Below are positions 29,948 through 40,511 of a stretch of DNA of 64,000 nt, piece after piece. The stretch lies in the NCBI GenBank assembly GCA_029204225.1, contig CM055106.1, forward strand, positions 34,504,361 to 34,568,360, in the 5' to 3' direction. Below the pieces are notes generated by a model. That model ran no database searches. It was not told where the DNA came from and saw only the letters and a program-made list of their open reading frames with translations. Source of the stretch: Diphasiastrum complanatum (Eukaryota; Streptophyta; Lycopodiopsida; Lycopodiales; Lycopodiaceae). The translations under genes were made by a program, and so were the position numbers. Position 1 is the first letter of the stretch, and the number at the start of each line of letters is the position of its first letter.

Positions 29948-31985
29948 GCCATCAGACCTTTAATACACTCTGGTAGATCATAGGACAAACCAGAAAAAGT
30001 ACTAGTCAAAAGCAGTTTGTTAATGATAAGGCATAGCTTTTCCCTCATAAAATTATTTTTCTGAAAAGTGTCTAGTAAGATAGCTACCTCTTTCAATAAA
30101 GTATCGTAATCGTTGCAGCAATACATAGCAGAAATAACCTGGAAAATAATCACCTATACGAGTTGTAGACTGGCCTATTGGAAGCCAAATGTATGTACTG
30201 TAAGTATTGAAAAGGTAAGTCTCTTCTTTTATCAAACTTTGAAAGCTAATAAACACTAGTGCCAGGATTAAAAGTAATCAAAATGTTTAAAAAACTGGTG
30301 GTGTTTGCTTCACAAGACTTTTTTTTGATTTCAAGAAACTCTAGAGGATAAATCCAAAAAGGGTTATCTGGTACTCTAATCTGATTTTTGTCCATAAACG
30401 CATCAATAATAAGATTATTTATGAAGCAAATGTCATCAATATATCTAAACGAGTGACAGAAAACATTCATATCCTTTCTAAGACCTAACTTGGCCAGTCT
30501 TTTAATAAATTGAGCTTCAAAGAATGCAAGGTACCAGTTACACCAAGTAGATGAGCATGAAAAACCCATCTGCATACCACGAATCTGTCTCCAGGTTTTG
30601 TTTCCTAGCCTGACAATACAATTGTCTATTAGGAAGGCATTCCACAAGCATAAGCGATTTTTATCGATATTGTACCGCCTTCCAATTTTTTATTATTCCA
30701 TGGCCATTTAAAGGCATCTCTTTCTTGTTCCCATTTGAAACTCAAAAACAACTTATTAGAATGTTTGAATGCATATGTAATGGATTTATTCATGATAGTT
30801 TTCAGCCCATCAGTGCCATCTAAAGGTATGTTTTCATAGCACTTAGAGATATCTGCAACCCATACATTGGTAATCTTTGATAATAAATTGAGATAAAAGT
30901 CGATCAAGGACTCGCACTGCCAAAATAAGTATGTATCCACATTTAGGATAGCCTTGTATGTTTTTGCCTTAAGGCCTGCACCTTCCTTGAGGAATGGTGA
31001 CAACAGCATACCAAGAGCTCCTATCAGGAATTTTGCGAGTTTAGTAACGCATTGGTAATCCATCTAAAAGATTCCTTGTGGTCTTTGTACGTACAAAGTA
31101 GATATGGCAAACAGTCATTTTCCATGAAGATGTTGGGTAAAAATCCATTCAGCTTTTCCATGACATAAGTGATAGTTTTCGTAACAGAGTTTTCTTGATC
31201 ATTAGGAAAGGGGCTGAAGTCAGGACTATTAAGTCTATCTAGGGCAAGCTTCCGTACAAGGAATTTACGTATGAAACTTGGATTGTGTTGTGCCTTGTCA
31301 ATGCCATTAATGTAAAGCGGATTTGTGAGCCATAATCTTTCATTTTTAGCAGTTTGTATTTTTGCAGTAGTGTCCTTATTGCCATATAGCCAAGTTCTTT
31401 TTTTATGAATTCCAAGGCAATGTTTCTACATAAAGTCGCATGCTCCCTTACAGTTTCTTCATTTAAATGGTCATGTGTAGGCAAAAGTTTGATCAACTTG
31501 AACCACCCATCATAAAGTTCAGAAGCTTTCTCATTCACATTGTTTTTTCTTAAAGTAATATGATTGAGACCCATCTCTAAAGATTTACGTAAAATTGGGC
31601 TCTTAACAATATTGCTATCCGTAGAAATAACATGCCCAAATTCATTTGCAACGAAGTTCTTGAATCTACTAAGAGATAAGTATTCACATGACTGTCAGTT
31701 TTCTATGTCAAAATCATAGAAAACATTATAGGAAAAATACCACACTTGGTAGGTAGGTCCAACCAAACGTAATATCATGAAAGCATTCATCTACAACAAC
31801 GAATAGTTTGAATAAAACATGAGCATAAAAAGTCTTCACATGGATTGCTTCAAAAACTCTATTACGGTAACATAAATGTAAAAAAGAGCTCCCTAAATTA
31901 TTGCTAGTGTCAGCTGTAGACGTGTCGCTGAGATGCTGACTTCTCTCCTTTCTGTTCCCCATCCTGCACACTGATTAATCTCGGT
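29941..31985 (-). pseudogene. Penelope-like element reverse transcriptase, decayed
   Basis: Leftward blocks: NLGSSFLHLCYRNRVFEAI (about 31900), FKNFVANEFGHVISTDSNIV, LRKSLEMGLNHITLRKNN (31600-31540; cf. the LNHIPL motif of PLE RTs), CLPYLLCTYKDHKESFRW (about 31115; KxHK block), VWVADISKCYENIPL (motif A, catalytic Asp, about 30860), WRQIRGMQMGFSCSSTWCNW (motif B, 30590-30535), SFRYIDDICFINN (motif C, about 30440), FDKRRDLPFQYLQYIHLASN (30240-30180; the thumb block FDKRxxFPF...SN), LLLTSTFSGLSYDLPECIKG (end). At least four frameshifts or stops. No GIY-YIG endonuclease follows, consistent with endonuclease-deficient PLEs or simple truncation. Class call from motif order; a profile search would settle it. 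Confidence 0.75.
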
Positions 31986-32366
31986 AAAAATTCAGTCGTT
32001 TGATAGGTAGGTCGCACTTTGTGCTACTTTGCCCTTCCTTTCCAGTAAACCGTCTTCTTTTTCCTGTCCCAGATGTAGATACTACAGAGTTTGGATTATT
32101 GAGATTAAAATTGCCCGTTCTTTTGCTTGTGTTCTGAAAGTATTTATCCTGGAGAGTGGAGAATCTTGGTCGTTTAAGGAGATGCTCTATCTCTCATACA
32201 TTTTCAGCATCACCTAGGTGTGATAGGAGTTTGGTAGAAGAATCTTTGGCAAGCTCAATAGAGGCATCAACCAGGAAGGCTCAAATTTGTTCATGTGAAT
32301 AACAGTATCAAAGGCTATAGGAGCTTCAAGAGAAGGATTTTCGTGTAAAGCAGTGGACTTACAAAC
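31986..32366 (-). pseudogene. Possible coding link between the 200-aa ORF and the PLE RT
   Basis: Two minus frames can be followed with few stops: APIAFDTVIHMNKFEPSWLM (about 32310), then LLKRPRFSTLQDKYFQNTSK and SGTGKRRRFTGKEGQSSTK (32190-32030), leading into MGNRKERSQHLSD (31962). It is basic, Ser/Thr-rich and unlike random reading. It suggests that the 32969-32367 frame and the RT were once one protein of about 1000 aa. Inference only. Confidence 0.35.
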
Positions 32367-32969
32367 TTATATCTCTTTTTCAGTAACATGTGATATCAAG
32401 ATCCAAAGGTAGATAGGCACAAGGGCAAGAAAATTGACAATAGGAAGGCTCCAAAGCTTATAGGCGGTAAAGGCAGATTTGAACTCAATAGTTCTGTTGG
32501 GTACAAAAGGGATTTGACAGTTTTTGGATGCATACGAAGATTGGTCACCAATATCACAGATATCTTGAGAAAACAATTCAAGTTGGGAAGCACTGTGCTC
32601 ATCAAGCTCGTCTAAAAAGACCAAAGGGTGTGGTGAAAGTGGTGCATCAGAGGAGGTATGTGGCACATCAACAAAAGAATTACCATTCTCATTCTCAAGG
32701 CACGCAAAGACTTTCCTAATGTGTAGAATAAAAAATCTTTCATCTTCTTCAAATCTTTCGACAAATTCATTGATGTGACCATACAGATCTTCTACCATAC
32801 TCAACGTATCCTTCTTTTTAACAAACTCCAGATAGATCTTAATCCAGTCCAAAGTCCCCAACAGATCAGTCAAACACAAAACCTTATCTTCATGTCCAGC
32901 AGAAGAACAAGTAGCCCTATCAGTGTCAATGATAAAGAATGCATCATTACGACCTTTTTCATACAACAA
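32367..32969 (-). CDS. 200-aa ORF upstream of the PLE RT, unrecognised
   Basis: Open frame in the same direction as, and upstream of, the PLE RT. Begins near MLYEKGRNDAFFIIDTDRAT, continues LTDLLGTLDWIKIYLEFVKK, an acidic middle (DEDERFFILHIRKVF then SDAPLSPHPLVFLDELDE) and a hydrophobic end (SLPIVNFLALVPIYLWILIS). Its first part is repeated in the second segment copy (about 56200-55840) with a frameshift, so it is old. It may be the N-terminal extension of the PLE, or ORF1 of another element. No family recognised. Start uncertain. Confidence 0.4.
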   Translation of the reverse strand: MLYEKGRNDAFFIIDTDRATCSSAGHEDKVLCLTDLLGTLDWIKIYLEFVKKKDTLSMVEDLYGHINEFVERFEEDERFFILHIRKVFACLENENGNSFVDVPHTSSDAPLSPHPLVFLDELDEHSASQLELFSQDICDIGDQSSYASKNCQIPFVPNRTIEFKSAFTAYKLWSLPIVNFLALVPIYLWILISHVTEKEI

Positions 32970-34786
32970 ATAAGCGTCTAAATAAAATGGTTAGGTGGAG
33001 GTAGGGGCTCCCCATAACCCAAAAGAGCAGCATCCTGAAACCATCCTGTGGACTAAAACATGAAAACAGACCTTTATTAGCTTATGAACTGGATAAAAGT
33101 AAGGGTTTAGTACTATCCCACCCAAGGAATAGTCAGAGTTACACCTCAAGGGTGCAGACAGAGAGATACACAATTTCATAGAGTTCCTGTTGACAAAGCA
33201 AGACCAAACCCTTTGAAGCCTTATTCATAAACCAACAAGGTACAGCAAAGCAGAAAAGTAAAATACAGTACAGTAAAGCACCATATAGCATAACCACTCT
33301 CAAAACATCCAGCTGATACCTGCCACCATCCCACAACACAAAACCGCACGAGTTAGTACAGTGGGGAAGACAAGTGTCATAGCTGAGCGTTAGTTGTTAT
33401 CCATGTCCAAAAGAAGTTATACTACTCATCAGCATAAATAGCATTTTAAAACATAGTCCAGTCTTCCCAAACACAAAGATGATTTTATAGCGATAGGCCA
33501 AGCCCCTTCATTACCGTATCAGAGCGAGTGCCATGCTGATCAGTTTTTGGGCATTGGTCCGTATCAGTTTAATTTGTTTAAAGCACAAGTATGAAAAGTT
33601 TTCACCGTATATATTGCCCATGTGCCGGTGTCAGAGCATATTCATGCTATTCTAACCCGTGTGACTTAAGAAACATCATGCACTACTGTCCACACTCCTG
33701 AGCATATCCATGCTTTCCAGTTGTATCTCACCATAGTCTGATATAACAACCAAATGGGTAGTAAATTAGCATACGTCATGGTTGAATAGTGTAGCTACGA
33801 GTAAAATTACGTTTATCGTAACTCCATATCCATCCCGTGGTTTTTTTTAAACCCTTGTATCGGATAGGCTTCATTGTATTGATGAGGTTCTCATGGTTTT
33901 TATAAGGTATCAGGGAAGATCCGTGCCATTCTAGTCCTTCTGTAAAAACCGTTTATCTTACGCAAATCCATGCTGTCCAAGATAATTTGAGGAGAAACCT
34001 TGCTTTGGGACAATGTGGGTGTCATTAAACGTAGAAATATTATATTATCTATGAAGTGATACAGTCGAACTGAATAGAAACCAACTAAATTCTGTGTTTT
34101 AGGATCTTTATTAGTCACCTAGAATGGAATATATTCGTGAAGAGACACCTTACCTTCCGAGCATAGCTGATGCTTGCAAAATCTGAAAACTGTTCGAAAA
34201 ATCCTTACTTGGATGATTGTAGCAATGGTCTCTTGTGAGGATGCCATGTTTAGTCCCCTCGAGTGCTCTTGTCTTCCTTAGTCTTAAAACGTTCATACCG
34301 TTATTGTCAGCCATTGCGAAAGCGATAATAAGTACTTTAAGGAGAGCCTATCATTCATAGCTTTTACAAATCTGAAGCGAATAGTTTCATGTGCATAATT
34401 GTGCAAACGCTTATTGCTTTATGGTTCAAAACCGAATCTAATCGAAAATGAAGATAGTAGTAATATTCGATGCTACAGAGAGTGTAAGTTTAATTTGTTA
34501 GTGCTTACACATAGTAGTCTTCCCTGTGAAGAAGCAATCAATCAAGCGTCGTCTCTTTCAAACTTCTTCTCACCATAAGTAGAAGAAACTCCTTCGAGAA
34601 CAGGCTACATATAGTGGTTCCGTAGGAAGTATCGTGGAAGCTCCCCTTCAACCAAAAATGGTGGAAAAATTCTTTTTGAAAAAGTATCAAAACAGGTTGG
34701 GTTGGCAAAAAAAATTATGATCCTCATATCATAATTGTTTGTATATAGCGTGATCAAGGGTAGTAATTTTTTATAAAGAAGAGTCC

Positions 34787-35721
<935 letters not shown>

Positions 35722-36254
35722 TGTTGGCAAGGGCTTGTGCCGAAATATTGTCACACATGATCAATGGTAGATCATCTTCTTTGATAGTAAGATCTTGCAT
35801 TCTTCTAACTTTACATTTACAAGATCGCTTAACAGCTGATTAATCGACTAATTAGAATAGTTGTTATTGGAGTGTGAAGACATAGACAGCTTGTGAGGAA
35901 TCTTGTGTATTTCTGTAGAGTGCTTCCTTATGCTGGCTCACTCTCGGATGTGCACATTTATGGCTCTCGGATCGGCACAATTACACGAACTGGTATGCCT
36001 TTATATCTAGCGCTTTTCATTTCTGATAGCATAAACAAGCATTGCTTAAACTAGCTTTGCTGATTGAATAAGCTATGGCATAAGGAGGGCGTTGGATCAC
36101 GATCCTGTAACCTCTGAGAAATTTATGCATGCTTACCACTTTGTTCAGAGGTAGGTAGATGCTAAAAAATGCGATGGAATACCCTCTCGGCAAAGCCTTG
36201 AGGATGTTGCCATCCTTTTACACAAGATATTGGCTAATGAACGCTGAAATTACA

Positions 36255-36540
36255 CAGTGATAGTGTGCTGGCAGCACGCTACTACTACTTGCAATCTCAT
36301 ACTTTATATGTGGCTTGAGTGGTGTACGTTATGTAGCAAATATATAATGAAATTGCATGCTGAGAGGGCGCTGATAGCGCACTGCTGCAATCAAGCAACC
36401 TACTGCTTGATTGATATGCATTTGGGATAGTGAGCAAACTCGCTGGAGCAGCGATTGCCTTACTCTCATTACACGTGAATGATTGAACCACTGTTTATGT
36501 AGCTATGAGGCCACTCCATCGCTAATGGGACAGCGATGAC
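36255..36540. other. Series of four short hairpins
   Basis: GTGCTGGCAGCAC (about 36267), GCGCTGATAGCGC (about 36368), GCTGGAGCAGC (about 36440) and ATCGCT...AGCGAT (about 36515-36534). In copy B the second and fourth keep their stems while loop bases change (GAT/GAC, AATGGGAC/AATGGGAT); the first is altered. Significance unknown. Confidence 0.35.
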
Positions 36541-36978
36541 CACATTGTTATTTACATGCCAGCCTTTTCAATTATTGAATGGATGCATGGTTGAATGCCA
36601 ATGAGCTACCATATTTTATATGAGTCTACGATTACCACATGAGGTGTGATTTATGGTAAATGATATGCAATAGTAAACAAATGCTATATGTCTCTTGCTT
36701 TACACAGATTCTCCTACTACGCGGTTGCATCCTAATTCCATTATTGGATTTGGATGACGCTATTATACAGGTATGCTTTCTAAAAATCATCTTTGCGGAG
36801 TTCATGTATGGGTTTCGTTCATTCACTCTTTACTTAAACATAAGCAGACTATTTGTATCATAATATAAGTATTGTGCGACTAGCAGATCTTTTTATGTTG
36901 TTACCGGCGTGGCAAAAACTAGACTCGAAAAGCTTCTATTACCAGTCTCCGAAGGAAGTTTCATTCATAAGCAAAAAT

Positions 36979-37020
36979 GGCATCTTTGCAAGATTCTCAT
37001 GCAACATCTATTCAAGTTAG
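36979..37020 (+). other. Exon-like start, MASLQDSHATSIQ
   Basis: An ATG opens a short frame ending at CAA|GTTAGT. In copy B the same place (61888) reads MASSQDSPATPIQ followed by CAG|GTTAGT, a good 5' splice site. It may be a first exon carried in the duplicated segment. No downstream exon found. Confidence 0.2.
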
Positions 37021-37496
37021 TATTGCGGTGTTTCACTTCATGTATCAAGAATAACCCAAACTATCATAGTTGTGCCTCTCATTTAGCAATGATAAGCATC
37101 CATATATGAACTCGGGTTACATAGATGATGACTTTCTTGTTTTTCTGACAAGTAAGATAGTTCTAATATAAGAATACAAGTATTGATAACCTACGCGCCC
37201 TTAAGGTACATGAATTTGTACAAGGGATCGCCACATTTGTAGGGATTGGTATGGCACCGATCTGCCCTAATCCTATTACAAATGTTAGGGTAAAGTATGC
37301 CAAAGCACGTACTGGTAATAATATAATGGACATGATCAAAATTTTAAAATCTTACTAAATTGAGCGATAGCTAGCATACTCTTGGAAAGCATGGATATGC
37401 TCAAGAGTTTTGAAAATGGTACTATGCCTATTAAAGGTTCATATATTGGTATGGCATGGATATGCCCCATGTCTGAGTGTCGTTCCTGTCAATAAT

Positions 37497-37711
37497 CTGA
37501 TCAGCACTATCAATCAATCACCATAAGTAATCACCAAGACAAAGAGGAAGAACACACCATCACACTGTTACACTGAATGAAAAAGAGTTTAATAAATCCT
37601 GAATATAGAGAGAGAGAAAACTAGTAGTTGACTATAGACTAGCCTACAGCTACTTACAATTGTCAACTGGGAAATCGTAAACAGTAACAAGTTTATCATT
37701 GGTTTCTAACA
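37497..37711 (-). repeat. 3' LTR of copia H1
   Basis: Minus-strand LTR: TGTTAGAAACC (from 37711) to AGATTATTGACA (37497), 215 bp. GTTCC lies at 37492-37496, the possible left TSD. Preceded in element sense by the polypurine TGAGGGAGAGAG. The counterpart at 62396-62635 is 240 bp, having about 25 bp extra. Confidence 0.75.
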
Positions 37712-37835
37712 CTCTCTCCCTCAATGATAAAATTACATTCTTCTATTCCAAATAAAGTACGAAACTTTTCAAATTTACATCTACCTAATGACTTTGTAAA
37801 AATATCTGCCATTTGATTTTCAGATTTACAAAAAA
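37712..37835 (-). pseudogene. Copia H1 pol C-terminal scrap
   Basis: Matches the last 125 bp of the H2 coding region (KFEKFCTLLEIEE block) before H1 breaks off at ACAAAAAACAAGAT, where H2 continues with RNase H. Confidence 0.7.
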
Positions 37836-38001
37836 CAAGATAAAAAAATATCAGGGCATGTTTCTTATCTTGTATTTAGGAACATGTTTCTTTTTCGAGT
37901 GTTTCTTCTAGTAATGGGCCACATTTGTTGGTAGCTGTCTAGGGGCTTTTGTGTACAATAGGTTGAATGATTTTGTTGCTTTTTTATATGTATATCACCC
38001 C

Positions 38002-38038
<37 letters not shown>

Positions 38039-39419
38039 CTCTCATAATAGCCCTTCTAATGATTGCATGCTAGTTGAAAGTCAAAAGGGGGCTTAGATAG
38101 TGATTTTTAGCCAAAACTAGGTGGTTTTTGGGTCTAGAAATGGGCTATATGAACCATGATTGACTAAAATCAGAACTTTTAGTGCTTGCATGTAATTGAA
38201 TTATAGTAGATCTGGCTTGTTTGCACTTGCATGTGGGTTTGATCCACAAAATTTTGCAAAAATGGTCAAAAAACATGGTTTTTTGATGGGTTTTTTTCAT
38301 TATTTCTGGTGATTTTCATAAATTCCATGGCTAATATTTTGCATGCACGTTGTCAGAGGTGTAGTGATGTTGTCCTAAGGCTGTCATGAAGTTTGGTTAG
38401 GATTGGACACCATTAAGGGTCTCAAAAAGTCAAAACATAGTGTATTTTTGTGGTTTTTTGAGCTTGAATAGCACTCTCAATAGGTGGTATGAACCTGTTG
38501 GATCTTTTCACAAGCTGAAAGATATGATGGATTGCCTCTAATTGGAGCCATCATGCACCCAATTTGGAGTTGGGGGCTTAGGCACCATTACCTTGAAGTT
38601 TTGCTTGTTGAAGGACTCCATAAATGCAATTTTTGCATGATCTGAGCTTATGATTGCTTTCTGGACCTGTTGGAAGCCTCTATGCCTCTCTAATGAACCT
38701 TAGAAGAGTGCTTGTACTTTTTGATTGGATGCATATTGGGCTGGAGTAGGATTTTTGACAATATCACCTAGAAAAAATGCGGCCTCTTACTTCAATTTCA
38801 GTCTGGTACATCTCGCATGTGTGAAGCCTAGGTGGTAGGGTGACATGGCAAGTGCTTTGCTAACCTCCTCTCCCTCTCTACTGTGCTTTACAACAACCAA
38901 ATCGGAGTCCTGTAGCAAAAGTTATGGCCTTTGGAAGTTTGGCAATTTTTAGACTAAAATTTGAAATTTTTTTGAAATGTTTTGATTGCATGCGTGCATG
39001 TGGAACTGTAGAGTGCTTTTCAAGTGTTGAAAATTTTTGGATGAACTTGTGTGCATGCTTGGATGCATGGTACGAGGTGGTACAGTAGGTTGATGAGAGT
39101 AATTTCATGCATGGAAGCTATTTTTGGAAAATCTAGTCAAAAAGTTGATTTCCCAATTACTAGGCGATTATGGAAATTTTTTCGATTTTTTTGGAAAAAT
39201 CAGTGCATGTCAAGTTTGATGCATGCTAGATACTTTGAAACTAGTCCGTAATGAGATGGCACCTGTGAAACTGAATGATCGATGCTTTTATCGATTTTCA
39301 CAGTTTGGTCCATAATGAACGGATTTCGAAAAATTCCCAGTTTAATAATTTTTTTCCAATGGATCCATAAAAGTTCGATATTGTTCTAAATCAGTATGAT
39401 ATTGTATTGATTAAACGGA
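37836..39419. other. Unassigned 1.6-kb segment replacing H1 internal DNA
   Basis: Rich in GCATGC/TGCATG words, no coding similarity, no LTR ends recognised. Lies between two parts of H1 that are about 1.2 kb apart in H2. It could be an insertion with flanking deletion. Confidence 0.4.
38003..38036 (+). repeat. Homopolymer C34
   Basis: 34 consecutive C, preceded by TATATCACCCCA. Unusual in AT-rich plant intergenic DNA and prone to sequencing error. Confidence 0.85.
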
Positions 39420-39693
39420 GAAATCTTGGAAAAAGTGATTGCAGGGAGTTGTTGATCAGCCATCGTCCCAACTGATAGTAAATTGTTGGCTAAACCAGGA
39501 ACATATTGCACATTGCTTATCTGTTTTATCATTCCACTGGCTAGCTTCATTGGTGCCACTCCAAATCCTTTCACATGTAGCAATTGGCCATCAGCTTGTC
39601 CAACTTCATCGCCATTGTGGATTTTCTTGAATTCCGAAAACCACTCCTTCCTCGAAGTCATGTGCTTGGACGCTCCATTGTCAATGTACCAGG
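39420..39693 (-). pseudogene. Copia H1 protease fragment
   Basis: Leftward WYIDNGASKHMTSRKEWFSE (protease, DNGAS in place of DSGAS; about 39690-39630), VGQADGQLLHVKGFGVAPM, VQYVPGLANNLLSVGTMADQ. The part at 39450-39480 equals the last 40 bases of the window (H2), proving family identity. The LTR of E1 starts at 39694, so E1 is inserted just before the protease WYIDNG. Confidence 0.8.
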
Positions 39694-40511
39694 TGTGCAA
39701 AAAGTACAAAAATGACCAAGAGTGGATCCTAATCTGATCCTCAAGAGAGATTGGTTGTCAGATTACTTGATCTATCAATCTACTTGAGATTAAGATCAAT
39801 CTAGATCAATTCTAGACACAAAATCCTAACAAGAACAATCATTAATTGAAGGTAGGTGTATTTCCTGGTTTCACACGTGTAAAACACTGTCTAAGTACGG
39901 ACTCCAACCTAAAAATCAAGTACATATTGATAGAACCTCAAAAGAATCAAAACAAATGTAGACAAATGGAGAGAATCACTCAAAATTGCTACCAAAACCA
40001 AGATTGGTGTCTCACATTGATTATGGCCAAATAAGCCTCTATATATACACTTCTTGAAGCTCGAGGTACTGATCATGCATCAGATCTCACACGTGTGAGG
40101 ATGCCTTGTCACCATCATGCAATTTGACACTTGGATCAAAACTTTCCATTTTGGGCATTTTTGGTCTATTTTCCTATTATATGGAGATCTTCATGGAAAT
40201 CTTCTAGAAGCAAAAACTCGCCTACTTCAGCTACTTCCACACGTGTGAGCTATCCTCTACACGTGGGATGTGACACCTATTCCAAATATATGGCTTATGC
40301 AATCATTAGATTGGTGCCATGTGTCATATCTCTAGAAAACTAGGCCATTTTAGCCACTAGAACTTGAATTAAATCATATGTACAACATATATCATTATGG
40401 TACATGGAAAGTACACTAGTTTCAAATGTGGGAACAGGCTCCACACATGTGTGTCTATTCTATATACAAGACCTTTGGCTTCTACCAAGCTTTTTTTTTG
40501 CATTTTTCACA
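39694..40511 (-). repeat. 3' LTR of copia E1
   Basis: 818 bp: TGTGCAAAAAGTAC...GCATTTTTCACA on the plus strand, i.e. TGTGAAAAATGC at the element-sense start. Palindrome variants: TTCACACGTGTAAA (39870), CTCACACGTGTGAG (40086). TATA-like TATATATAGAGG (minus) near 40040. The copy at 55575-55830 is the truncated 5' LTR of the same or a sister element. Confidence 0.8.

Noticed and set aside
33420-33450. CTGATGAG on the minus strand near the PLE, considered as a hammerhead ribozyme core (also 56668)
   Set aside because: No following GAA box and no stems I, II or III could be drawn. PLEs can carry hammerheads, but this is not one.
36632-36863. Frames of 64-67 aa on both strands, repeated at 61569-61772
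   Set aside because: Conservation between copies A and B is explained by segmental duplication; both strands are equally open and stops differ little.
39051-39251. Short frames in the TGCATG-rich segment 38040-39300
   Set aside because: No similarity, no conserved start context, composition like surrounding non-coding DNA.
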